This document shows positions 57,172-64,000 of a stretch of 64,000 bases of DNA, piece by piece. The position numbers and the translations under genes are program-made. Under the pieces are notes generated by a model that saw only the letters and a program-made list of their open reading frames with translations, was not told where the DNA came from and did not search any database. How positions within the stretch are numbered: position 1 is the stretch's first letter; every line of letters starts with the position of its first letter. Source of the stretch: Paenibacillus phytorum (GTDB lineage: Bacteria > Bacillota > Bacilli > Paenibacillales > NBRC-103111); the NCBI RefSeq assembly GCF_013141715.1, contig NZ_WHOA01000197.1:124001-188000 (forward strand), given 5' to 3'.

Positions 57172-57438
57172 ATGGCTTTTATGGAATATCAACTATCAAC
57201 CTATCAAAAACATTTTCAAATTCGAGAACAGGATTTCGGACAACGTTGGTTGACCAAGCGTGCGAAGAAGAAAAACTCCCTCACCTTATTAGAAGAAGAG
57301 ATTCATTCTCTGCGACGAAGGTTAGAACAGATGGTATTTGATGGGGAAGAAATGACTTCTGATTCCGTCGTTGAATTGAGTACAATCCTAGACCAAAAAA
57401 TAAATGAATATATGCATAATGGGAAAAAAAGTCGGTGA
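57172..57438 (+). CDS. Spo0E-like sporulation regulatory protein
   Basis: 88 residues. The C-terminal helical hairpin LLEEEIHSLRRRLEQMVFDG and SDSVVELSTILDQKINEYMH fits the Spo0E family of Spo0A-P aspartyl phosphatases, whose signature has a Ser/Asp pair in LSxxLD (here LSTILD). The N-terminal 45 residues are an extra basic stretch (LTKRAKKKNS). ATG 57172 lies seven bases after AAGGAGGG; the ATG at 57166 is too close to it. Would delay sporulation by dephosphorylating Spo0A-P. Confidence 0.8.
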   Translation: MAFMEYQLSTYQKHFQIREQDFGQRWLTKRAKKKNSLTLLEEEIHSLRRRLEQMVFDGEEMTSDSVVELSTILDQKINEYMHNGKKSR

Positions 57439-57452
57439 AAACCGACTTTTCT
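57426..57452 (+). terminator. Terminator overlapping the spo0E-like stop
   Basis: AAAAAGTCGGT-GAAA-ACCGACTTTT, perfect stem containing the stop codon TGA. Confidence 0.85.
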
Positions 57453-57499
57453 CATGACTATCGATGGATTCAGATAACAAACGGAGGTACGCTCACAAC

Positions 57500-58027
57500 A
57501 TGAAAGTGAAATGGCTGTTGGTTATAATGATAGGGCTTATGGTGATGCTTACGGGTTGCGGCGGGCCGAAGCCGGATGTATCTATATTTATGATGGGCTC
57601 TAATGGTTTTCCAAGTGAAGCGGGGGACAAGCTGGAGAGTTCTTTGAAATCAAAGGTGGGCGAGGTTCCTACAGTCAAAATCAATACATCCCCTATATTT
57701 TCGTTGGAAAAAATGATTGTGGAGCTAGCTGCAGGAGGCAACGGCATCTTCATTCTTGCCGAAGATCAATTCAAATCACTTAGTAATCAAGCGGGTTTCG
57801 TTTCTTTGGATGATACGATCAAACCGGAAGATTATCCAGATGGCGTTATTCAAATCGCTGAAGAGGGCAAGCCTGCTGAAAAGCATCTCTATGGTATTCC
57901 TCTTACAGGAAACAAATGGATGAAAGAGCAAGGCTTTGAAGGAAAAGGCTTGGTGGCTTTTATTCCTCAAAATGCTCCAAAGTTGAATGAGTCGAAGCAA
58001 GTGCTCAAAGTAATTGCACAAAAGTAA
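57500..58027 (+). CDS. Lipoprotein resembling one lobe of a solute-binding protein
   Basis: 175 residues. MKVKWLLVIMIGLMVMLTGC ends in a clear lipobox. The mature part, PDVSIFMMGSNGFPSEAGDK, ELAAGGNGIFILAEDQFKSL and LYGIPLTGNKWMKEQGFEGK, alternates strands and helices like a single periplasmic-binding lobe. ATG 57500 follows ACGGAGG. No transporter is linked unless the cobalamin genes downstream count; the riboswitch separates them. Function unknown. Confidence 0.7.
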   Translation: MKVKWLLVIMIGLMVMLTGCGGPKPDVSIFMMGSNGFPSEAGDKLESSLKSKVGEVPTVKINTSPIFSLEKMIVELAAGGNGIFILAEDQFKSLSNQAGFVSLDDTIKPEDYPDGVIQIAEEGKPAEKHLYGIPLTGNKWMKEQGFEGKGLVAFIPQNAPKLNESKQVLKVIAQK

Positions 58028-58069
58028 CAAGAAGTCTATAATCGACAAATAGATTGATAGTAAAATATG

Positions 58070-58200
58070 CAGCCATAGGTGCTGGTAAGCTCATTAAGAA
58101 GAGATTGCCACTTAAAAGGGAAGCCGGTTAAAGTCCGGCACGGTCCCGCCACTGTAATCCAGGCATGAGTTGCCGGGAGAGTCAGGATACCTGCCCATGG
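58070..58200 (+). promoter_or_regulatory. Cobalamin riboswitch
   Basis: The aptamer shows the B12 box and core: AGCCGGTTAAAGTCCGGCAC, GGTCCCGCCACTGTAA (58143-58157) and GAGAGTCAGGATACCTGCC (58177-58195), preceded by the ATAGGTGCTGG start. It controls the corrinoid-uptake and cobalamin-assembly genes that follow; adenosylcobalamin should turn them off through the terminator at 58283-58320. Confidence 0.95.
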
Positions 58201-58282
58201 TGCCGTTTACGACATCCTTCGAGGAAAAGGATCGCGTTAAATCAGGAAGTAACCTTAGGGTTGCTGAGCACCGCGATTTATC

Positions 58283-58320
58283 GTCCCCATTGTTCCTTTG
58301 AGAACAATGGGGCTCTTTTG
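58283..58320 (+). terminator. Riboswitch expression-platform terminator
   Basis: CCCCATTGTTC pairs with GAACAATGGGG and is followed by CTCTTTTG, 45 bases before btuF. Confidence 0.85.
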
Positions 58321-58363
58321 TTAGGGTCAATCGAAATAATTGTTCAGAGAGAGGGTTTATTAG

Positions 58364-59377
58364 ATGAAAAGGAATTCAGTAAAAAAAGCATTTATTCTTA
58401 CAGTAGCGCTAGTAACAGCAATTAGTCTCGCAGCTTGTGGTAAAAAGGAAACGGAAATTTCCAATCCGTCTAAGCTTGGCGGGGAAGGGACGAAAGCTCC
58501 TGCTGCAACGACGGCACCATCAACGGCAGCCAAAAAGACGGTCTATCCATTGAAAATAAAGGATGCTACGGGCAAGGAGTTTACCTTTGATAAAGCGCCT
58601 GAGCGTATTGCATCCGTCTCCCCCGCAGAGACTGAAGCCCTTTTTGCAATTGGGCTGGAGGCTAATATTGTTGGTGTATCTGATTTTGATGATTATCCAG
58701 AAGCGGCGAAAACGAAGCCGAAGCTTGGCAGTATAACGAAGCCTAACCAAGAAGCAGTTATTGCAGCCAACGCGAATGTCGTATTCACAGGGGTTTCGAT
58801 GAAACCTGATACTGTAGAAAAGCTCCGTACTTTGAATATTAACGTGTTTAAAGTGGAGCCGAAAACTTTGGATGATGCCATTGCTAACATTCAAACCTAC
58901 GGATTGATTACAGATCATCAGGAGCAAGCGGAAAAAGTGGTTGCCAAGATGAAAGCGGACCGTCAAAAGGTTGTTAATGCAGTGAAAGACGTCAAGCAAG
59001 AGAACAAGAAAAAGGTATACATTGAATTTGCCCCGGGATGGACTGTGGGCAGTGGCGAATACATGGATGAATTGATCAAGCTTTCTGGCGGGATTAACGT
59101 CGCAGGAGACGGTAAAGGCTGGTATCAAATCAGTGAAGAGAAAATTATTCAACAAAACCCAGGTGTAATTTTGTTCGCCAATGGGGTCGTCGATACTAAA
59201 AGCAAGAAACCACTTGATGAAATTATCCGTACGCGAAGCGGCTGGGATACCATTGATGCTGTGAAGAATAAGCAGGTGATTGGCCTCGACCAAAACATGT
59301 TGAGCCGTCCCGGTCCAAGAATGACCGATGGACTGCTTGAAATGGCGAAAGGCATTTATCCCGAACTGGTGAAATAA
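58364..59377 (+). CDS. btuF: Cobalamin ABC transporter substrate-binding lipoprotein
   Basis: 337 residues. The lipobox is SLAACGK, followed by an Ala/Thr linker, then the two-lobe helical-backbone fold of class III binding proteins: ERIASVSPAETEALFAIGLE, SKPNQEAVI-like ITKPNQEAVIAANANVVF, YGLITDHQEQAEKVVAKMKA and QISEEKIIQQNPGVILFANG. Placement directly under a cobalamin riboswitch and before btuC/D supports corrinoid binding; by family alone it could be a siderophore binder. ATG 58364 follows AGAGAGGG. Confidence 0.9.
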   Translation: MKRNSVKKAFILTVALVTAISLAACGKKETEISNPSKLGGEGTKAPAATTAPSTAAKKTVYPLKIKDATGKEFTFDKAPERIASVSPAETEALFAIGLEANIVGVSDFDDYPEAAKTKPKLGSITKPNQEAVIAANANVVFTGVSMKPDTVEKLRTLNINVFKVEPKTLDDAIANIQTYGLITDHQEQAEKVVAKMKADRQKVVNAVKDVKQENKKKVYIEFAPGWTVGSGEYMDELIKLSGGINVAGDGKGWYQISEEKIIQQNPGVILFANGVVDTKSKKPLDEIIRTRSGWDTIDAVKNKQVIGLDQNMLSRPGPRMTDGLLEMAKGIYPELVK

Positions 59378-59378
59378 A

Positions 59379-60416
59379 ATGAAAAGAAAATTAATGCTAT
59401 GGGGAGGAGTAGGGGTTATACTCCTTCTTCTTTCTATTGTGGCGAGCTTGTCGCTGGGCACCGCTAATCTCCCCGTTCTGCAAATTGCCAGTATTCTCGC
59501 CAAGCATATCCCTTGGCTGGGAGATCACATCGATGCCACCTGGCCGCAGTCGTCGGAACAAATCATTAATAAAGTACGATTTCCTCGTGTATTACTAGGG
59601 ATTCTTGTAGGGGCCTCACTCTCTATTGCAGGGGCAGCTTTTCAAGGTGTGCTGCGCAATCCGCTGGCGGATCCTTATGCACTCGGTGTATCCTCGGGGG
59701 CTTCTGTAGGGGCCGCATTTTTAATCTATTTTGGACTGCAAGTGGCGTGGTTTGGGCAATGGTCGATCCCTATTGTTGCCTTCGTAACGGGACTTATTTC
59801 TTTATTTCTAGTTCTAAAGCTGGCCCAGATCGAAGGGAAGCTGAAGATGGAGACGCTTATATTATCAGGTGTGGTCATGCAGGCATTTCTAGGGGCAATC
59901 GTATCCTTCATGGTGTCTATTTCCAATCAAGTCATAAATGAAATCATTTTCTGGCTAATGGGCAGCTTGGCAATGCGAGGTTGGTCGTATACATATATCA
60001 TTTCACCCTATTTAATTATCGGTTTTGTCGTGCTGCTTAGCTATGCGAGGTCGTTAAATTTACTGGCTCTAGGTGAGCGGCAGGCGTCGCATCTCGGCGT
60101 GAGTGTAGAGCGTACAAAGCTAATTGTACTAATTGTGGCTACATTCCTAACTGCCGCTGCGGTATCGGTTGCTGGTGTAATCGGCTTTGTAGGGCTCATC
60201 GTGCCACATTTAGTGCGACTATTAGTAGGTCCGGATTATCGGTTGATTATTCCATTGTCCGCAATTGGTGGCGGCATTTATGTCCTCTGGGCAGATACAC
60301 TTGCCCGTACCCTGCTGAGTCCAACCGAAATTCCACTTGGGGTTATCACGGCATTTCTGGGCGCGCCATTTTTTGCTTATTTGCTCCACAAGGATAAGAA
60401 AACGTTAAGAGGTTGA
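59379..60416 (+). CDS. btuC: Cobalamin ABC transporter permease (FecCD/BtuC family)
   Basis: 345 residues, about ten membrane helices. FPRVLLGILVGASLSIAGAA, FQGVLRNPLADPYALGVSSG and the C-terminal GVIGFVGLIVPHLVRLLVGP, IPLGVITAFLGAPFFAYLL are the FecCD signatures. It starts one base after the btuF stop and its end is three bases before the btuD start region, so the three are translated together. Dimerises to form the import channel. Confidence 0.93.
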   Translation: MKRKLMLWGGVGVILLLLSIVASLSLGTANLPVLQIASILAKHIPWLGDHIDATWPQSSEQIINKVRFPRVLLGILVGASLSIAGAAFQGVLRNPLADPYALGVSSGASVGAAFLIYFGLQVAWFGQWSIPIVAFVTGLISLFLVLKLAQIEGKLKMETLILSGVVMQAFLGAIVSFMVSISNQVINEIIFWLMGSLAMRGWSYTYIISPYLIIGFVVLLSYARSLNLLALGERQASHLGVSVERTKLIVLIVATFLTAAAVSVAGVIGFVGLIVPHLVRLLVGPDYRLIIPLSAIGGGIYVLWADTLARTLLSPTEIPLGVITAFLGAPFFAYLLHKDKKTLRG

Positions 60417-60421
60417 TCAAG

Positions 60422-61198
60422 ATGATTAAAGTGGCACACCTTTCCCAAAGCTTTAAGGAACAGCAAGTGCTGGAGAACATCAGTTTCGAGATCAAGCAGG
60501 GTGAATTTTTTGGCATTATTGGGCCAAACGGCAGCGGTAAGTCGACGTTACTCCGTCTAATATCAGGGATTGATCCTGTGAAAAACGGAAGTGTTGACCT
60601 GGATGGCCGGCTAGTATCCTCCTATTCACGAAAAGAGCTAGCTAGATGGCTTGCTGTCCTCCAGCAGGATGCGCTGCCTCCAGTAGGCTTTACAGTCCGT
60701 GAAGTTGTGGAAATGGGCCGATATCCTTTTCAGAATTGGCTTGGTGAGGAGCCGGCTGATGCGGAAGGTCTAATTGATGGGATTGTCCGGAAGCTGCACT
60801 TGGAACCGCTGATTGATCGAACAATCGAGCGCCTCAGCGGCGGTGAACGGCAGCGTGTCGCTCTTGCTAAAGTGATGGCGCAGCAGCCGCGGCTGCTTAT
60901 GCTGGATGAACCAACAACGTTCTTGGATATCGGATATCAAGTACAGATGATGGACTACATCAAGGAATGGCAGCTGGAATCCGAGTTGACGGTTGTAGCT
61001 GTCCTGCATGACTTGAATTTGGCTGCGCAGTACTGCACGCGATTAATGGTTGTACATCATGGCGAGCTTGCAGCGATAGGAACACCTGATGAAATCATTA
61101 CTAGCGGATTAATCAGCGAAGTGTATGGGACAGAACCGATTGTCCTACAGCACCCCGTTAACGATGCGCCGCAAATTTTATTACAGCCAGGAAAATAG
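60422..61198 (+). CDS. btuD: Cobalamin ABC transporter ATP-binding protein
   Basis: 258 residues. Walker A GPNGSGKSTLLRLISG, Q-loop VLQQDALPPVGFTVREVVEM, signature LSGGERQRVALAKVMAQQ, Walker B LLMLDEPTTFLDIGYQ and H-loop AVLHDLNLAAQYC. ATG 60422 follows GAGGTTGATC; the TTG at 60413 overlaps the btuC stop. The C-terminal ~30 residues (EPIVLQHPVNDAPQILLQPG) are typical for the FecE/BtuD group. Powers corrinoid import. Confidence 0.93.
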   Translation: MIKVAHLSQSFKEQQVLENISFEIKQGEFFGIIGPNGSGKSTLLRLISGIDPVKNGSVDLDGRLVSSYSRKELARWLAVLQQDALPPVGFTVREVVEMGRYPFQNWLGEEPADAEGLIDGIVRKLHLEPLIDRTIERLSGGERQRVALAKVMAQQPRLLMLDEPTTFLDIGYQVQMMDYIKEWQLESELTVVAVLHDLNLAAQYCTRLMVVHHGELAAIGTPDEIITSGLISEVYGTEPIVLQHPVNDAPQILLQPGK

Positions 61199-61221
61199 TT
61201 GAGCTATCGGAGGACACAATC

Positions 61222-62295
61222 ATGAATAGGATGCAAGAGATTATAGATAGCATTAAGCCTGTTTATCAGGAGGTAGTGAACCAAGCGAATGAGCATTTGA
61301 ATCAGTTGACGAAACCACAGGGAAGCCTCGGGAAACTGGAAGATATTGCGCGTCAGGTTGCCGGAATAACGGGCGAAGTCATGCCGATTTTTGATAAAAA
61401 AGCGGTCATCGTAATGGCCGGAGATCACGGCGTATGTGAAGAAGGTATTAGTGCATATCCGGCGGAAGTAACGCCACAAATGGTGCTTAATTTCCTTTAT
61501 GGCGGGGCTGCTGTCAACGTTCTTGCCAGACATGCTGGCGCTGAAGTTTTCTGTGTCGATATGGGGGTAAATGCTGACCTGGAGCATCCTGATCTCGTTT
61601 CTCGCAAAGTAAGAAAAGGGACGCGCAATATGGCGCGAGAAGCGGCATTAACGCTGGATGAGACAGTGCAAGCGATACAAGCTGGTGTAGAAGTTGTGGA
61701 CGAGTTGGTGGAAAAGGGCTACCGACTCTTTGCTATGGGAGAGATGGGAATTGGCAATACAACGGCCAGCGCCGCGATTCTGTGCGCTTTAACGGGCTTG
61801 GATGCTAGTATTGCTGTTGGCCGGGGAACGGGCATTGATGATGGCAAATGGTTGCATAAAGTGTCCGTTGTGAATAAGGCGCTGGATGTGAATGGGCTTC
61901 GTGTGGATGAGGTGAATCGATCAAGCGCTGAGTATGCGCTCGATGTGTTAATGAAGGTCGGCGGATTGGAGATCGCCGGACTTGTTGGCGTAATTCTCGG
62001 CGCAGCGAAGAATCGCTGTCCGGTTGTAGTCGACGGCTTCATCTCGTCGGCAGCTGCACTCGTGGCGAGCCGATTAGCACCGCTAAGCGCGTCCTACATG
62101 CTCGCCTCGCACTTATCGCAGGAGCAGGGGCATGCGAAGCTGCTCGAAGCAGTTGGCCTCGCAGCGATGCTGCAGATGGATATGCGCCTGGGCGAAGGAA
62201 CGGGCGCGGTGCTTGCCTTTAACTTGATCGATGCCGCAGGCAAGATCATGAAGGAAATGGCGACATTCGAAAGCGCAGGCGTGTCGCGGGGTTAG
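61222..62295 (+). CDS. cobT: Nicotinate-nucleotide-dimethylbenzimidazole phosphoribosyltransferase
   Basis: 357 residues. Makes alpha-ribazole phosphate, the lower-ligand donor of cobalamin. LTKPQGSLGKLEDIARQVAG, VIVMAGDHGVCEEGISAYPA, EVTPQMVLNFLYGGAAVNVL, GEMGIGNTTASAAILCAL and a C-terminal catalytic Glu region SHLSQEQGHAKLLEAVGL, MRLGEGTGAVLAFNLID fit CobT well. ATG 61222 follows CGGAGGAC. First of the assembly genes after btuFCD. GC rises in the 3' third. Confidence 0.96.
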   Translation: MNRMQEIIDSIKPVYQEVVNQANEHLNQLTKPQGSLGKLEDIARQVAGITGEVMPIFDKKAVIVMAGDHGVCEEGISAYPAEVTPQMVLNFLYGGAAVNVLARHAGAEVFCVDMGVNADLEHPDLVSRKVRKGTRNMAREAALTLDETVQAIQAGVEVVDELVEKGYRLFAMGEMGIGNTTASAAILCALTGLDASIAVGRGTGIDDGKWLHKVSVVNKALDVNGLRVDEVNRSSAEYALDVLMKVGGLEIAGLVGVILGAAKNRCPVVVDGFISSAAALVASRLAPLSASYMLASHLSQEQGHAKLLEAVGLAAMLQMDMRLGEGTGAVLAFNLIDAAGKIMKEMATFESAGVSRG

Positions 62296-62362
62296 CCTCG
62301 TGGCGATATGCCGGTAAAAGGCAAGCTTACGCAGTAAGCATGGATAAGGAGGCGAAGGCGCC

Positions 62363-62923
62363 ATGGCGGTTTTGGTTACGGGCGGCGCGCGCAGTGGCAA
62401 GAGTTCTTTCGCGGAGAAGCTCGCCATGCATGGCAGCGAGCGAGGGATTTATATCGCGACTTCCCACATCTACGATGAGGAAATGAAGGAGCGGGTTGAG
62501 CTGCATCAGCAGATGAGGCTTGGCTCGGGGTATCCATGGGATACCCGGGAGGAGCCTTTCCAACTGCGGGAGCTGCTGCTTCAGCTGCAGGAGAGCGGGG
62601 AGGATGCCGTGGTCTTGGTCGACTGTTTGACACTCTGGCTGTCCAATTGGTTGCTCCATCATGAGGGGGAATTAGATGCTTCTGCTCGGGTAATGAAACG
62701 CATAGACGAGCTTGTAGAAGCAGTGTCCGTCTACCGTGGACACCTCATCTTGGTTACGAATGAAGTTGGTGACGGCATTGTGCCGGAATATCCACTTGGC
62801 CGCCATTTTCGTGATTTGGCAGGACGAATGAATCAACGCTTAGCCGAGGTATGTGAGCAGGTATTCCTTGTCACGGTAGGCATACCCATGGAGTTAAAAA
62901 GCAGAGCTTATCGACTGGAATAA
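62363..62923 (+). CDS. cobU: Adenosylcobinamide kinase / guanylyltransferase
   Basis: 186 residues. Phosphorylates adenosylcobinamide and transfers GMP to it. P-loop VTGGARSGKSSFAEKLAM, YIATSHIYDEEMKERVELHQ with the guanylylated His, DTREEPFQLRELL, VVLVDCLTLWLSNWLLH, VTNEVGDGIVPEYPLGRHFR and DLAGRMNQRLAEVCEQVFL. All CobU/CobP hallmarks are kept. ATG 62363 follows AAGGAGG. The 5' half is GC-rich and the 3' half is not. Confidence 0.95.
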   Translation: MAVLVTGGARSGKSSFAEKLAMHGSERGIYIATSHIYDEEMKERVELHQQMRLGSGYPWDTREEPFQLRELLLQLQESGEDAVVLVDCLTLWLSNWLLHHEGELDASARVMKRIDELVEAVSVYRGHLILVTNEVGDGIVPEYPLGRHFRDLAGRMNQRLAEVCEQVFLVTVGIPMELKSRAYRLE

Positions 62924-62953
62924 TAAGTCTTTAGGCATGGAACGGTGATCATT

Positions 62954-63943
62954 ATGTGGATATATTCTTGGCAGGAAATCGTTAGTATGACGGCTGCTGC
63001 CATTGTACTGGACTGGCTGATTGGTGATCCGAAGTGGCCGACACATCCGGTTATTCTCGTCGGACGCTTCATTCGGTGGGTAGAAGGCAAGTTACATAAA
63101 GGAAAAGAGACGCCAGTTATATCGTCTGGATGGGTGCGAACGAAAGGTGTCGTGCTTACTGTTTCAACAGTAGTGCTTAGCTTTAGCGTGATGCTGCTGT
63201 TCATTCTTACTGCTCGCTCGATTCATGAGTGGCTCGGATATTTGGTTTCTACGTGGTTCATTTCCACAACGATAGCTATAAAAGGATTAAAAGATGCCGC
63301 ATATCTGGTATACAATCCGCTGCGTACAGGGAATCTCGCAGATGCTCGTAAGTACACGGGCTACATTGTAGGCCGTGATACGGATGAGCTCGGCGAGGAA
63401 GAACTGACGCGCGCGGTTGTGGAGACCGTGGCGGAGAACATTGTCGACGCGGTCATCGCGCCCTTGTTCTATGCGCTGATCGGCGGAGCGCCGCTCGCGA
63501 TGCTGTACCGGGCATCGAATACACTGGATTCGATGGTCGGCTACCGAAATGACAGATACCGTCATTTCGGCTGGGCGTCGGCCCGCTGGGACGACGTTAT
63601 GAACTGGATCCCGGCTCGGCTGACCGGCCTCCTGTTGATCCTCGTCGCCCTGCTGCAGCCGGGCCTCTCGGCGAAGCGCGCAGCGGCAGCGATTCGCCGC
63701 TTCGCGCACCTGCACCCCAGCCCGAATAGCGGAATTCCGGAGTCGGCGGTAGCCGGGGCACTCGGAATTGAGCTGGGCGGGCTGAACGTCTATGGCGGCG
63801 CTGCGAGCGAGCGCGCTCGCCTGGGCTGGCCGCTGCGGGAGCTAGCGCAGCAGGATATTGTCTACGCCGTGAGGATGCTTTACGGCGTTAGCTTTGTAGT
63901 GATGGGAGGATTGCTATGCATACTACTCGTACTGTTTTACTAG
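62954..63943 (+). CDS. cbiB: Adenosylcobinamide-phosphate synthase CbiB
   Basis: 329 residues, membrane protein that attaches aminopropanol (or its phosphate) to adenosylcobyrate. IVLDWLIGDPKWPTHPVILV followed by GRFIRWVEGKLHKG at the start, then YIVGRDTDELGEEELTRAVV, ETVAENIVDAVIAPLFYALI, LYRASNTLDSMVGYRNDRYR and HPSPNSGIPESAVAGALGIE. The start is ATG 62954 (GTG 62945 possible). The 3' half is much richer in GC than the 5' half. Overlaps the cobS start. Confidence 0.94.
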   Translation: MWIYSWQEIVSMTAAAIVLDWLIGDPKWPTHPVILVGRFIRWVEGKLHKGKETPVISSGWVRTKGVVLTVSTVVLSFSVMLLFILTARSIHEWLGYLVSTWFISTTIAIKGLKDAAYLVYNPLRTGNLADARKYTGYIVGRDTDELGEEELTRAVVETVAENIVDAVIAPLFYALIGGAPLAMLYRASNTLDSMVGYRNDRYRHFGWASARWDDVMNWIPARLTGLLLILVALLQPGLSAKRAAAAIRRFAHLHPSPNSGIPESAVAGALGIELGGLNVYGGAASERARLGWPLRELAQQDIVYAVRMLYGVSFVVMGGLLCILLVLFY

Positions 63944-64000
63944 ACTGGCTGCGTGCTTGCATAGCAGCCTTTCAGTTTTTAACCCGTTTGCCCATTCCTG
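63916..64000 (+). CDS. cobS: Adenosylcobinamide-GDP ribazoletransferase CobS, 5' part
   Basis: ATG 63916 lies inside the end of cbiB in another frame, led by GGGAGG. The first 28 residues include CIAAFQFLTRLPIP, the conserved beginning of CobS, which joins adenosylcobinamide-GDP with alpha-ribazole to give cobalamin. The gene runs off the end of the window. It completes the CobT-CobU-CbiB-CobS set expected here. Confidence 0.88.
   Translation, partial: MHTTRTVLLDWLRACIAAFQFLTRLPIP

Noticed and set aside
58520..59503. 327-codon frame antisense to btuF
   Set aside because: The plus strand has a lipobox, a binding-protein fold, a ribosome site and a cobalamin riboswitch; the antisense frame has no domain.

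Overview
The window looks like a chromosomal segment of a spore-forming Bacillota, most likely Paenibacillus or a close relative. The reasons are strong Shine-Dalgarno sites with many GTG/TTG starts, a T-box leader on pheST, a pheS-pheT-zapA-cvpA-mutS2 order as in Bacillales, a Spo0E-like protein, many lipoproteins, and an alpha-mannan locus (GH76, GH125, sugar ABC transporter). The genus is an inference, not a search result.

Layout. 1-3.5 kb: end of an alpha/beta hydrolase, then the 5-oxoprolinase genes pxpB, pxpC and pxpA, with about 690 bp of GAGCTGA-type minisatellite between pxpC and a GC-rich pxpA. 3.5-7.7 kb: a decayed accessory stretch with an intergenic repeat family, gene remnants, two compact kinase-like paralogues (one frameshifted), an NlpC/P60 lipoprotein and short well-led ORFs before a CD3324-like regulator. 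7.8-12.1 kb: AraC regulator, Gfo/Idh/MocA dehydrogenase, sugar isomerase, SRPBCC protein and a GGCT-like gene damaged at its start. 12.2-24 kb: signalling (CheY, Hpt-REC-GGDEF-REC, BlaI/M56 pair, PAS histidine kinase), MarR/DoxX, PhzF, NikR, CopC-CopD and an SDR.

24.3-34.4 kb is a mannan-degradation locus: GntR/LacI-type repressor, GH125, ABC transporter (binding protein and two permeases, no ATPase), an exported and a cytoplasmic GH76, and a deletion scar joining a GH76 fragment to a truncated GH27 alpha-galactosidase. A perfect sigma-A promoter with a dyad in its spacer and a cre-like site precedes GH125. 34.8-39 kb: glutaminase, aldo-keto reductase, and a DHA2 exporter with its MarR regulator.

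39.1-50.3 kb: T-box, pheS, pheT, a ZapA-domain protein with about 430 residues of added coiled coil (the most unusual gene here), cvpA, then an accessory insert (microsatellites, repeated palindromes, transposase fragment, CuA-type cupredoxin, holin-like protein) where polX would be expected, then mutS2. 50.5-58 kb: PspA, DUF350, a 27-residue membrane protein, zinc-ribbon protein, MFS, cysteine synthase, AlaR/AlaT-like pair, Spo0E-like protein and lipoprotein. 58-64 kb: a cobalamin riboswitch followed by btuFCD-cobT-cobU-cbiB-cobS, for corrinoid uptake and nucleotide-loop assembly; cobS runs off the window end.
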